Part shown: piece by piece, positions 36,989 through 48,381 of the stretch
How positions within the stretch are numbered: position 1 is the first letter of the stretch
Layout of the letters: every line of letters starts with the position of its first letter
DNA from: Aurantiochytrium sp. KH105
Lineage: Eukaryota > Sar > Bigyra > Thraustochytrida > Thraustochytriidae
Direction: 5' to 3'
Assembly: GCA_003116975.1 (NCBI GenBank)
Contig: BGKB01000076.1
Span: 186,001-250,000, forward strand
Length of the DNA stretch: 64,000 nt
Notes under the pieces: generated by a model
Told to the model about the DNA's origin: nothing
The model's input: the letters and a program-made list of their open reading frames with translations, nothing else
Database searches by the model: none
Translations under genes and position numbers: made by a program

Positions 36989-39900
36989 ATGCTTCAAGAG
37001 GAGCCGACGGCCAAGGCCGTCCCGGTGCTCGACGATGAAACCGAGATCGAAAATGATGAGGCGCTCGAGGCGCTCGAGAATGGCGAGACGCAAGTGAGCG
37101 AGAAGAAGGAATCACAAGGAGACGGGCCCGCGGAAGAAGACGAGGACGCTGAGGCGAAGCGTAAACTCACAGCCGTGCAGTACTCTAAGCTCATCTCGCG
37201 CGTCCGCGGCGACGAGCATTGGCCCGTCCATGTCGGCTTCAAGGACCTCGAGTACACCGTGAGCGTGCCCAAGGCCGATGTTGGCATTGCCACCGTTGCA
37301 ACGACATTTTACAAGATCGCCTCCCCTCTCATCAATCTCTTCACCTGCAACTTTGGCGATCGTGTCGAGTTGAAAATTTTGCACAAGATGTCCGGCGCTT
37401 TCGAGGCTGGCAAATCGACCTTGGTCCTCGGCCCGCCCGGCTGCGGCGTCACCACGCTCTTCAAGGTCCTCAGTGGACGCGCCAAGGTCGGCGGCCGCTG
37501 CAAGCTGAGTGGAGACATTTACTACTCTGGCTTTCGCCCCGAAGAGCTCCACGTCCCCAAGTTCGCCATGTACGTCGACCAGGTCGACCAGCACACCGCC
37601 GTGCTCACGGTACGCGAAACGCTCAAGTTCGCCTACGAGTGCTTTGGAGGCTCGGCATCCGCTGCCAAGGTGATTTCCTCTTCTACCACGGCAAACGAGG
37701 CCACAGAGGAGGAAAAGGCCAAGATCCAGGAACAACTCGACAACTTTCCCGACTTTGTCATCCACAACCTGGCTCTTGATCGTGCCGCCGACACTGTCGT
37801 CGGTAACGACATGGTGCGCGGTGTTTCTGGCGGTGAAAAGAAGCGCGTCACCTCCGGCGAGATGCTCATGGGCCGCCGTCCGCTCACCTTTTACGACCAG
37901 ATCTCCACTGGTCTGGACAGTGCCGCGACCTTTGACATTTGCCGTCGCATCACTGGTGTGGCCAAAAACCTGCACACGACGCCGATCGTGGCGCTCTTGC
38001 AGCCGCCGCCGGAGACGTACAATCTCTTTGATGAGATCCTCATTCTCGCCCTCGGCTACATTGTATACCATGGTCCTCGGGAGGAGGTCTTGCCGTACTT
38101 TTCGAGCATCGGCTTCGACTGTCCGTACGATCGCGACATTGCCGACTTTATCCAGGAGGTGACGACGCCTGCTCGTAAAAAGTACCAGACCCGCGCGGAC
38201 GCGCCTCAGGACGAGGAGGCCATGGCCAAGGCGTGGGAAGCTTCGCCGTACTCGCAGGCCAAACGCGACGCTGTGGCAGTGCGCTGCAACACAGAGAACA
38301 AGGTAGACGGCGCAACACGCCGCGAACTGTTTGCCAAGGACAAGCCCAAGTATGCCAACTCGCTCTTCACCGAGCTGAAGCTGGTTCTGAAGCGCCAGAA
38401 CCAGCTCGTGTACCGTGACCCGGCCTTTGTCCGCGCTCGCATCATGCAGTCCATCATCATGGGCGTGGTCATTGGAACCATCTTTTTGCGCATTGATCCC
38501 AATTTGCCGGACAGCAACGCTGCTGGCGTCTTTACACCCATTACGCAGCGGTATGGCGTGACCTTCGCAACCCTGATGCAGTGCGCACTGGCAGGTATGG
38601 CCCAGGTTCCTGTCGTGCTCGGTCAACGGCCCGTGTACTACAAGCAGACAAACTCGTACTTTTTCCGTACCGTCAGCTACGTTTTTGCCGAGTTCGTCAC
38701 CGTGATCCCCATCGCTATTGTTGAGTCGATCATTCTCGGCGCACTCGTATTCTGGCTCACTGGTATCGTTCCGTGGGGCGAAGACTCGCAGACTGGCGAG
38801 TCTGACGTCGGCTCGCGGTTCATGATCTTTCTTTGCATCATGATTGCCATCAACGTGTCCTTTGCCGCCTATCTTCGCGCCGTCACGACCATGGTCCCCT
38901 CCCCATCGATTGGTCAGGTCGTTGCGGGTATCTCGATTTCGGCTTCCGTCGTGTACAGTGGCTTCATCATCGTTCAGAGTGCAATGCCTCCTTGGTTCAT
39001 CTGGATCTACTGGCTGTCTCCGATTGCGTGGGCGTACCGGTCCGCAGTACTGACCATCTTTACGTCGTCAGCGTTTACGGACGAGCAGTCAGCTTTTGCC
39101 CTTGATCTCTTTGGCTTCCCATCGAACAAGCAGTACATCTGGGCTGGTATTCTCATGCTCATCGCCTACGTCCTTGTTGATGTCGGCCTCAGTTTGTTCG
39201 GATACACGCATGTGCGGTACGAGAGCGGTGGCGGGCGCCAGACCAAGTCGAACCCGGATGCCGAGCCCAACGATAACCCGGATGTTGTCGAGGTCGAACG
39301 CGTGATGCAGGAACGGAGCTCCGAGATGCGCAGTGCCAGTGAACTCGCCGCCGCGCGCGCTTCGACGGCCCCAGGCCAGTCTGCGCTCCGCATGCAGACC
39401 TCGCTGCAGAATGAGAACTTTACACCCGTCGACCTCGTCTTCCGCGACCTTTGGTACTCTGTTCAGGCACCGGGCGACAAGAGTGGCTACAATCTTGATC
39501 TCCTCAAGGGTATCTCTGGATATGCCGAGGCAGGCACGCTGACTGCACTGATGGGCAGCAGTGGAGCTGGCAAGACGACCCTCATGGACGTGCTGGCACT
39601 GCGCAAGACTGCAGGCAAGACCAAGGGTGAAGTGCTGGTGAATGGTCGACCTCAGGAGAAGACGACGTTTTCGCGCATCATTGGCTATGTGGAGCAGAAC
39701 GACATTCACAGTCCGTCGGCTACTGTTGTGGAAGCCTTGACGTTTTCGGCCGTTTTGCGTCAGCCTGCAGATGTGCCTCGCCACGAGAAGGAATCCTTTG
39801 TGGAGGGCGTCCTCGATACTTTGGATCTGCAGAACATTCGCGACTTCAAGATTGGCTTCAAACAGAGCGGGGGTCTGAGCACGGAGCAGGTGAAGCGCGT

Positions 39901-41245
39901 GACGATTGGCGTGGAGCTGTCGGCCAACCCTGCAATCATCTTTGCAGATGAGCCGACGTCGGGTCTCGACGCCAGCTCTGCGCAAATCATCATGAAGGGT
40001 CTGAAGCGCATCGCATCGGCGGGTCGCACCGTGGTGTGCACGATCCACCAGCCGTCCAAGGACATCTTTTTGAACTTTGATCGTCTTTTGTTGCTTCGTC
40101 GTGGTGGCGAGATGGTGTATTTTGGAGACCTTGGCGAGAAGTCCCAGTGTCTTCTGGACTACCTCGGAGCCATTCCTGGTACAGCCCCCATGCCGAACCC
40201 GCGATACAATCCTGCCACCTACATGCTCGAGGTCATTGGAGCTGGCGCCGGCGAAGAATCCCAAACCGACTATGCGAACGAGTACCGCGAGAGCAAGCTA
40301 CGTTTGCAAAACGAGGAGCGCATCGACGCTCTTGTGAAGCGGAACCTGGAGGAGCGGCCGGAGATTCACTTTGAGCACGACTACGCCAGTGGTTTTGGAA
40401 CCCAGCTGGAGCTGCTGACCAAGCGCTGGTTCTGGGGCTACTGGCGGAACCCGGGATACAATGCGACGCGCTTTCTGATTGCGATCTTCATTGCGCTCTT
40501 CTTTGGTTTCTCGTTTTTCCAGAACGCCAATGAACTGACGTCAACGCAGGACGTTCAGAGTTTTGTGGGTCTCACCCTGATCTCTTCTGCATTCCTGAGC
40601 GTGATTGCTCTGAACACGGCTATCCCGACCATCATGGATGAGCGTACTCCCTTTTACCGTGAGCGTGCCGCCTCGTACTATGGTGTGGCACCCATGATCA
40701 TCGCCATCACATCAACTGAAGTGCCGTATGTGATTGCTGCGGCGCTGGTGTACATTCCGATTTTCTACTTCATTGTGCACTTTTGGTACAACGTGGCAGC
40801 CTTTTTCCTCTTTTGGTGCACGTACACTCTCTTCATGCTGGTAATGACCTTTTGGGGCCACTTTCTTGCGAGTGTCGCGCCGAATCAGCAGGTCGCAAGC
40901 GTGCTGGGCGCCATCTCTTTTGGTCTTTGGGTGCAGACGGCAGGTCTCGTGATTGCCGTCCGCGATATTCCCATTTACTGGTACTGGCTGAGCTGCATCA
41001 ATCCGATCCGCTATGTGTTCAACGCGCTTGTGAGCATTCAGCTTGCGTGCGACGATGCAAACTCGGACGGACCTGGCTGCCAGCAACTTTCGACAGGCGG
41101 AACGGCGTGGGATTACGTCCAGAACAACTTTGGTTTTGAAGCGGACGACTACATTTACTGCATTAGCGCCTTAGCCGGCGGCGCTGTTGGCCTCCGTATT
41201 CTCAGTATCCTCGCATACACGTACGTCTCGTTCCTCAAACGTTAG
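36989..41245 (+). CDS. PDR-C: full-size ABCG/PDR ABC transporter with shortened N-terminus
   Basis: A 1418-residue paralogue starting MLQEEPTAKAVPV (an in-frame GTG lies 8 codons upstream). Before the common block RKLTAVQYSKLISRVRGDEH it has only ~65 acidic residues. The segment present in the other five (IRELLGRLQKQ ... LLGRGLIRSPSTI) is absent. NBD1 Walker A is GPPGCGVTT (about 146), and the signature is VSGGEKKRVTSGE (about 278). NBD2 Walker A is GSSGAGKTT (about 855), and the signature is LSTEQVKRVT (about 963) with FADEPTSGLD. From codon ~60 the DNA is almost identical to PDR-E in long tracts, with short divergent patches. Extracellular loop cysteines (CDDANSDGPGC) and tail VSFLKR are conserved. 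The TMDs contain the family stretches SYFFRTVSYVFAEFVTVIP and TPFYRERAASYYGVAPMII. Confidence 0.92.
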   Translation: MLQEEPTAKAVPVLDDETEIENDEALEALENGETQVSEKKESQGDGPAEEDEDAEAKRKLTAVQYSKLISRVRGDEHWPVHVGFKDLEYTVSVPKADVGIATVATTFYKIASPLINLFTCNFGDRVELKILHKMSGAFEAGKSTLVLGPPGCGVTTLFKVLSGRAKVGGRCKLSGDIYYSGFRPEELHVPKFAMYVDQVDQHTAVLTVRETLKFAYECFGGSASAAKVISSSTTANEATEEEKAKIQEQLDNFPDFVIHNLALDRAADTVVGNDMVRGVSGGEKKRVTSGEMLMGRRPLTFYDQISTGLDSAATFDICRRITGVAKNLHTTPIVALLQPPPETYNLFDEILILALGYIVYHGPREEVLPYFSSIGFDCPYDRDIADFIQEVTTPARKKYQTRADAPQDEEAMAKAWEASPYSQAKRDAVAVRCNTENKVDGATRRELFAKDKPKYANSLFTELKLVLKRQNQLVYRDPAFVRARIMQSIIMGVVIGTIFLRIDPNLPDSNAAGVFTPITQRYGVTFATLMQCALAGMAQVPVVLGQRPVYYKQTNSYFFRTVSYVFAEFVTVIPIAIVESIILGALVFWLTGIVPWGEDSQTGESDVGSRFMIFLCIMIAINVSFAAYLRAVTTMVPSPSIGQVVAGISISASVVYSGFIIVQSAMPPWFIWIYWLSPIAWAYRSAVLTIFTSSAFTDEQSAFALDLFGFPSNKQYIWAGILMLIAYVLVDVGLSLFGYTHVRYESGGGRQTKSNPDAEPNDNPDVVEVERVMQERSSEMRSASELAAARASTAPGQSALRMQTSLQNENFTPVDLVFRDLWYSVQAPGDKSGYNLDLLKGISGYAEAGTLTALMGSSGAGKTTLMDVLALRKTAGKTKGEVLVNGRPQEKTTFSRIIGYVEQNDIHSPSATVVEALTFSAVLRQPADVPRHEKESFVEGVLDTLDLQNIRDFKIGFKQSGGLSTEQVKRVTIGVELSANPAIIFADEPTSGLDASSAQIIMKGLKRIASAGRTVVCTIHQPSKDIFLNFDRLLLLRRGGEMVYFGDLGEKSQCLLDYLGAIPGTAPMPNPRYNPATYMLEVIGAGAGEESQTDYANEYRESKLRLQNEERIDALVKRNLEERPEIHFEHDYASGFGTQLELLTKRWFWGYWRNPGYNATRFLIAIFIALFFGFSFFQNANELTSTQDVQSFVGLTLISSAFLSVIALNTAIPTIMDERTPFYRERAASYYGVAPMIIAITSTEVPYVIAAALVYIPIFYFIVHFWYNVAAFFLFWCTYTLFMLVMTFWGHFLASVAPNQQVASVLGAISFGLWVQTAGLVIAVRDIPIYWYWLSCINPIRYVFNALVSIQLACDDANSDGPGCQQLSTGGTAWDYVQNNFGFEADDYIYCISALAGGAVGLRILSILAYTYVSFLKR

Positions 41246-42428
41246 GAAGAATTGGATGGTGAGAACGCACGAACAAATAAAACAATGTACCACCAAATTT
41301 ATTCGAATTCTTGCCATCTCTTGCTATTTGCTGAACTTTCGTTCTTCATTGTTAAGCTTCTGAACAGAGAAATGAGCAAAAGAGAAAATTGTAAAAGGTT
41401 TGGAAAATGTGCGAAATGTGTGTGGTATTGTGTTGCCTTTGACTGTGAATCATCAAGTCCAGGATTTTCAAATTTGATACAGCTGACAATGTCGATTTTC
41501 TTTACTACCAGAACATACTATAGAAGTGTGGGCAGCAAAACGATCGCTTTTGATACTCAGCACTGATCTGAGATGTGAGAAACCTTTTTTTGAAAAATCT
41601 TCCAAATTCATCGTTCGTGAACCGGGTTGTCACGAATGTGACTTTTTACTTCTCCTTCAATGCGAAACTCGCGGGGAATGAAGCACTGGGTGCGCCAGTC
41701 GTTCTATTGTGGTCTCGGCGAGCAGAATGTCAGCTTTTTGTTTAATCTGTCAACATGATGATCGCTAAACATTGGCGAGAAGGTCGGTCCAACCTAGTTC
41801 GTCACAATGGCGCCGTTCTCAACGTCGACTGCTCTTTGCCATGCCGCCAGGCCTCGCAGTTGTTGACGAAAAAGTACGCAAGAAATCAACGTGAAGCAGA
41901 CGCTCTTGTCGAGTAAGATCAAGTAGAATTTTCCAAGCGTTTCGTGCTCTCGTTCCGTGACGCGTTTTGGCCGAAAAGAAAAGTGACCGTTATAAAAAAA
42001 AATTCAAGTCCGAGTCCGAGTCGGTGTTCCAAAGTTCGATGTCTCCGGAACCTTGGCCACCGCCGCCCTGGGTGCTTGCTTCATACAAGAAAAGTCTTAT
42101 TCTTGTGCCAAGCCAAGGAAGTTGTGAGAGGAACTGACAGTGAGTAACGTTTCGTGACAAGCAGCAATGCGAGAGGATGAAACCCCTGGTTAGTCATGAT
42201 TCAGAGGAATTTGGTGGGTGCTCCATGGCGGCGCCGAAGCGTGATTATCCACGTCTCGGCTAGGGGACTTATAGGCCACCGAATGGGAAGAGAGTCCGTT
42301 ATTGTTCTCAATCTCGTAGAGGCCAAAGTAACACCTACCCCGTCTCGCCGTTTCGTAAACTTAGAAAGTAACAGCAGCCTATCAAGATCAAGACAAGCAC
42401 GCGAAGGTGATCCGTAGTGCACCTGGGG
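41246..42428. promoter_or_regulatory. Spacer upstream of PDR-D
   Basis: A 1.2 kb region that is clearly AT-richer than the other PDR spacers, especially at 41250-41650. It contains only short frames, such as 53 codons from the ATG near 41756, with no recognisable product. It presumably carries the PDR-C polyadenylation region and the PDR-D promoter. Confidence 0.45.
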
Positions 42429-45400
42429 ATGCGGGCAAATTCGAAACGAGAACTCTTCGCGCGAAGAGAGATGATTGGCGGCGACGACGACAAAGACAAG
42501 GCCCGGCCCGAGGGCGAGCTGCAGCACTTTGAGTCGCAAGGCTCCGTCAGCACGTTGGGAGAGGATGAAGAGCTCAACGCAGCGGATCTTACTTCAGATA
42601 CGTCTTCTGCTGCATCTATGAGCGTAGATGCAGGCTCGAAGAATGAGAAATCGCAGCTCACGGTCGTGACAGGCGATGCGGGTTCGATGACGGATCCCGC
42701 GAGTGTCGGGCTCCAGCCGACATCTCCACGCCTGTCGGTCGAAGACAGGGTCCGCGTTCGCAAACTGCTTGGACGTTTGCAAATGCAAGCAGCTGCTCAA
42801 CTGAGCGATGGTACAGAAGGCGAAGAGGTTGCAGTAAAGCTTTCCAAGGACGAGATTGCTCTTTTGGCAGAGCTCTTTGGGGCCGGCGTGATTCGCGCGC
42901 CATCAGCAGTAGGCAGCCGGCTCTTTGACTTTTCGAAGCGCCAACTCACCGGAATTGAACTCTCTAGCATGGTGCAACGCGTGCGTGGAGATGATTACTG
43001 GCCCGTCCACCTTGGCTTTCGAGACCTCGAGTACTCGGTCAATGTGCCAAGTGCAGATGTGGGCATTCCCACCGTAATGAGCACGCTCGCCAAGCTTGTC
43101 TCGCCGCTGATGAATCTCGTCACCTGCAGCCGAACCGAACGCATGGACTTGCCAATTCTGCGGAAGATTTCTGGTTCTTTCGAAGCCGGCAGACCAACCC
43201 TCGTTCTTGGCCCGCCTGGATGCGGCATCACGACTCTCTTCAAGACCTTGAGCGGTCGAGCCAAGGTGGGTGGTCGCTGCAAGCTGAAAGGCGAGATTCT
43301 CTACTCGGGCTATGACGCCAGCGAGGTGCACGTGCGCAAGATGACGTCCTATGTCGACCAGATGGACGAGCATACAGCTGTAATGACGGTCCGCGAGACG
43401 CTGCGATTTGCCTACGAATGCTTCGGAGGCGCCGAGACGGCGAGACTTGTGCTCGAAGCCTCGGGATCCTCGTCCGAGACCACTGAAGAGGAGAAGGCGC
43501 GCATTCGTGACACCTTGGAGAGCTTTCCGGAAACGGTAATCAACAGCCTCGCGCTTGGCAACGCTGCAGACACCATTGTTGGCAACGAGCTCTTGCGAGG
43601 GGTTTCTGGTGGCGAACGGAAGCGCGTCACATCTGCTGAGATGATCATGGGCCGACGCCCTCTCGCCTTCATGGACCAGATTTCCACAGGTCTTGACAGC
43701 GCCGCAACGTTTGACATTTGCCGACGTCTCACCGAGGTGGCCAGGAACTTGCACCACACACCTGTTGTAGCGCTCTTGCAGCCGCCCCCGGAAGTGTACG
43801 AGCTCTTTGATGAGATCCTCATCATGGCGCTTGGTTACATCGTGTACCATGGGCCCCGCGACAATGTACTGCCGTACTTTGCCAGCATTGGATTCGAGTG
43901 CCCGCATGATCGGGACATTGCTGACTTCATCCTCGAGGTCACCACGCCGGCACGCGAGATGTATCGCACAAGCGCTGATGCTCCCGACGATGAGGAGGCC
44001 ATGGCCATGGCTTGGCAGGCGTCCCCGTTTTCTGTCAGGAAGCGCGAGAGCATTGCGTTTCGATGCGACCCCGCCAACAAAATCGACGCAGCGATGCGTC
44101 GTAAGGTGTTTGCAAAGGAGGCTTCGATTTTCGAGAACTCTTTCGCAAAGGACCTCAAGCTCGTCCTCCGTCGCCAGTGGCAGCTCGTGATGCGCGACCC
44201 GGCCTTTGTCAAGGCGCGCATTTTTCAATCGCTTCTCATGGGCATCGTTATTGGTACGCTTTTTGTCCAGATCAACCCAAACCTTCCTGAATTTGTGACG
44301 GAGAACACGGATCTAACTCCCATTACGCAGCGTTACGGCATCATGTTCTCGACGTTAATGCAATGCGCGCTGGCAGGCATGGCCCAAATTCCCGTAGTGC
44401 TCGCCCAGCGACCGGTTTTTTACAAGCAGAGTGGAAGTTACTTTTTCCGCACCATCAACTATGTCATTAGCGAGACGCTTGCGGTATTGCCCATCGCGAT
44501 TGTCGAAGCAATTATCATGGGGACGCTGGTGTTTTGGATTGCTGGACTCGTACCTTCAGGAAGCGCTGCGCCGACGGGGACGTCCGATGCAGGGAGCCGC
44601 TTCATTCTCTTCGTTCTGCTCATGGCTTCGCTCAACATTTCCTTTGGAGCGTACCTCCGTGCGATCGCAAGCTTTGTGCCTTCCGCCGCCGTCGGACAGG
44701 TGGTGGCAGGTCTTTCCATTGCGGTGACTATCTTGTACAGCGGATACATTGTCACGGCCAACGCGATGCCCGTATGGTTCAAGTGGATCTACTGGATGTC
44801 TCCGATTTCTTGGGGCTACCGCACGGGCGTTCTTCTGGTGTTCAAGTCGAGCGCCTTTACGCAAGCGCAGCAAGCTTTGGCACTTGGTCTTTTCGACTTC
44901 CCTGCTGATCAAGAGTACATCTGGGGCGGCTACCTGATTCTGTTGGGATACTGGTTCGTGAATATGGGTCTCAGTTACATTGGTTACTCATTTATTCGGC
45001 ATGAGTCTGGCGCCAGACAGACCAAAGCGAATCCGCTTGCTGAAGACACGGGCAACCCAGACGTGGCCGAAGTCGAAAGTGTCATGGCTCGTCAACGCGC
45101 CCCGCATTCAGCCGTCCACGATGAAAAGAACCTCGGAGACGGACGTAATGATGCTAAACGCGTCATTTCTGATGACAAGGGGGAGGTAACTGTGGACATG
45201 GGCTCGACGCTTGGCAAGGGCAGCTTCACGCCTGTCGATCTCGTCTTTATCGACCTCTGGTACGCAGTTCCTGCGCCTGGATCCAAAAAGAAACATCACT
45301 TTAGCCTCGATCTACTCAAGGGGATCACCGGATATGCCGAAGCAGGTACGCTCACGGCGCTCATGGGGAGCAGTGGTGCCGGTAAGTCGACCCTGATGGA

Positions 45401-47267
45401 CGTACTTGCGCTCCGCAAGACGGGCGGGCGCATCACGGGGCAAGTACTCGTCAATGGTCGCGCACAAAAGAAGACCTCATTCTCCCGCATCACTGGCTAT
45501 GTCGAGCAGAATGACATTCACAGTCCCACGGCTACGGTCGAGGAAGCGCTCATTTTCTCGGCCATGCTGCGGCAGCCACGCGAGATAAGTCGTGAGGCCA
45601 AACTTGCTTTTGTGGAGAGCGTCATTGATACACTTGGTCTTGAATCGATTCGCAGCTTCAAGATCGGTTTCAAGGCCACCGGCGGGCTCAGCACTGAGCA
45701 AGCGAAGCGATTGACCATTGGTGTCGAGATGGCTGCTAATCCGGCTATCATCTTTGCGGACGAACCGACATCGGGTCTCGACGCGAATTCGGCTCGCATT
45801 GTAATGGACGGCCTTGAGCGGATCGCTCGTGCGGGGCGAACGGTGATTTGCACAATCCATCAGCCGTCCCAGGATATCTTCAACAAGTTTGACCGTCTCT
45901 TGTTGCTCCGTCGCGGCGGCGAAATGGTATACTTTGGGGATCTTGGTCCAAAATCGCGCACGCTTCTCGACTATCTGCAAGGGATCCCCGGGACTAAACC
46001 CATGGTTGACGCACGATACAACCCGGCAACCTACATGCTTGAGGTCGTGAGTGCAAAATCTCTTGTGGATTATGTGCACGAATACCGCGAGAGTGCTCTT
46101 TGCGTAAAGAATGAGGAGAAGATTGAGGCGCTGGTAGCCTCGAACGTTGAGAAGCGCCCAGATATCGTCTTTGAGGCGGCATACGCAAGCTCCTTCGGCA
46201 CTCAGCTTGAGCAGCTCTCGTTGCGCTGGTTGCGCGCGTACTGGCGGAATCCAGCGTATAATACGACGCGCTTCGTAATTGCAGTCTTCATTTCGGTGTT
46301 CTTTGGATCTACATTTTACCAAAAGTAAGTTTTTGACGCGCGCGGGAACCTCACTCACCCGCCATGCAAGGTCGTACATACGTACTAACACATACACACA
46401 CAATTTGCTCCCATGTGCACACGCGCACAGGGCCGCTGAGATTCAGACGACGCAGGACGCGCAGAGCTTTATGGGCTTGATTTTCATCTCCACTACCTTT
46501 ATGGGTGTGATTGCCCTATACACCGCCATCCCGACTGTCATGGACGAACGAGCACCTTTCTACAGAGAGCGAGCGTCCTCATACTATAGTATCGGGCCAA
46601 TGGCCATTGCCATCACGACCACCGAGCTTCCGTACATTGTGGGCGCCAGCGTAAGTAGGCATTCAAGACCTGAGTCCTTGAAATTCGGCAAGACAATTTC
46701 GGATGCAAGAGCATGGGTGAGACGCGAAAACATCAAGAAAACTAACATACGATGGATGTGTAGCTCGTCTTTGTGCCCATCTTTTACTTTCTCGTGCATC
46801 TTTGGCATGACGCCCGGGCGTTTTTCCTGTTTTGGGCCATCTATCTTGCGTTCCAAATGACCCTGACGTTTTGGGGGCATTTGCTCGCGGCTGTGGCGCC
46901 AAACCAGGCCGTGGCGACCATTCTCGCAGCGCTTTCATTCGGATTTTGGACCATTAGCGCGGGCCTTTACATTGCTGTGCGCGATATGCCCGCGTTTTGG
47001 TCGTGGCTCCCGTGCCTGAACCCTCTTCGCTTCGCGCTCAATGGACTGTCTGTTGTCCAGCTTGTGTGCGAGAATCCTCTCGAGGACTCGGGTCCGGGCT
47101 GCTCGACGCTTTCCACGGGCGGCACGGCGTGGAATTTCGTCCAGGGTACCTTTGGGTACGCGGCCGACGACTGGCAGTACTGCCTCGGCGCGCTCTTGGG
47201 CTTTGCATTCGGATTCCGCGTGCTCGCCGTCCTTGCGCACAAGTACATCTCGCATCTCAAGCGGTGA
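42429..47267 (+). CDS. PDR-D: full-size ABCG/PDR ABC transporter, three exons
   Basis: Exons 42429-46324, 46431-46650 and 46764-47267 join into 1539 residues. The introns (106 and 113 nt, GTAAGT...CAG and GTAAGT...TAG, CTAAC branch sites) interrupt TMD2. Without splicing the first exon would stop at once after FYQK, losing the last ~240 residues. An alternative start at 42471 (MIGGDDDKDK) resembles the acidic starts of paralogues better than MRANSKRELF. NBD1 Walker A is GPPGCGITT (about 260) and is preceded by EAGRPTLVLG where the others have EAGKSTLVLG. The signature is VSGGERKRVT, and the Walker B region reads FMDQISTGLDS. NBD2 has GSSGAGKST (about 979), LSTEQ (about 1087) and FADEPTSGLD. 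The tail is KYISHLKR. It is the only intron-containing member of the array. Confidence 0.9.
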
Positions 47268-48381
47268 TGTGCAGACAGACGAGAACCAATCTCAGTAGCT
47301 GCTGCTTGAGCTCGACGCTCGGTATGCAAATCAATGTTTAAAGAGAAAGAAAGAAATCATCATTTGTCAGCGTCTGGCTTGATCTTCCTCCACTGTGGCC
47401 CACATCCTATCCATAAAATACCCATCATGAAACGCACCTCCCTCCTCTTGCTTTGCTTCCTCCTCGCAGTCGCAGCCACACCTCGACCGCAGTCAATCGT
47501 CCTCGCGCGACGGACTCGTCCAAGCGGCAGGCGCGCTGCTCCCTCGCAGGCAGACCCTCCCTCCCTCCCTCCCTCCCTCGCCAGAAGCCGGCCGTCTGCG
47601 CACGAGTGTAGGTATGTATGTGCTGGACGGACAGTGAATGAATGAATGAATGGACGGATGGACGGACCGCCTCACGGTTTCCTGGCGTTTCGCCATCCAT
47701 GTGGGACCCGCCAGCCTCCTCACCGCCTCGCCTCGCCCCATTCGTTCGGCGACACCACCTCCAGCTTCCCCGCCATCTTCCTGCCGGCCAGCCCCCGCCC
47801 TCGGCCACTGCCGCCGCCACTCTTGACGCCCGCCGGTGGCGACCCTCGCGCTGGCAGATAGATATCGCCGCCCTCACTCACAGTCAAGACCAGACGAGCC
47901 AAGCCCAGTGGCAGCCCCGACGGGACCAGACAAGCCCGCCAACAAGGCGGCCGCGGTCTCCGCGACCCGACCCGCGTGATTCCGCCCTCCTCCTCTCCGG
48001 TCCAGACGCCTCCAGCCTCGCCTCGCCTCGCCTCGCCTCGCCTCGCCTCGCCTCGCCACGTCGTCCGCGTCGAGCTCGTCCGCGTCGCCCGTGTCGTCCT
48101 CGAGCTCGTCCTCGAGCTCGACCTCGAGCTCGACCTCATCGCCAGTCGAGGCCCGCGCAGTCCTCGAGTCGCATTCCTCAACCCCACCACCTCCTCTCTG
48201 CCCCAGCGCTCGCTCCCCGCCGCGCGCCGAGGCGAGCAACTCCGCCCGCGCCGCCAAACCCGTCTCGCCGGCGGCGCGCAGCGCGGCGACGAAAGACCGG
48301 ACCAGCGCGGCAGGTCCGCCGCGACCGCGAGGCGCGAGCGAGCGCGAGGGCGAGCACGGGAAGCCGCGCGGGCAGCGCAGG
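47268..48381. promoter_or_regulatory. Spacer upstream of PDR-E with microsatellites
   Basis: A 1.1 kb region with CCTC repeats at about 47554-47580, GAAT/GGAC tetramers at about 47634-47668, a GCCTC pentamer run at about 48016-48058 and a 12-bp CTCGAGCTCGWC repeat at about 48095-48140. A 72-codon frame at 47427 starts with a signal-peptide-like MKRTSLLLLCFLLAVAAT but then becomes repeat-derived; it is not a convincing gene. Confidence 0.45.
48016..48058. repeat. GCCTC pentanucleotide microsatellite
   Basis: About eight perfect copies upstream of PDR-E. Confidence 0.9.

Noticed and set aside
37112..38626. 504-codon minus-strand frame antisense to PDR-C
   Set aside because: Shadow of PDR-C codon usage, not protein-like and without a splice or start context.
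47427..47645. 72-codon frame with a signal-peptide-like start
   Set aside because: After the hydrophobic leader the frame is made of CCTC and GAAT repeats and has no mature-protein character.
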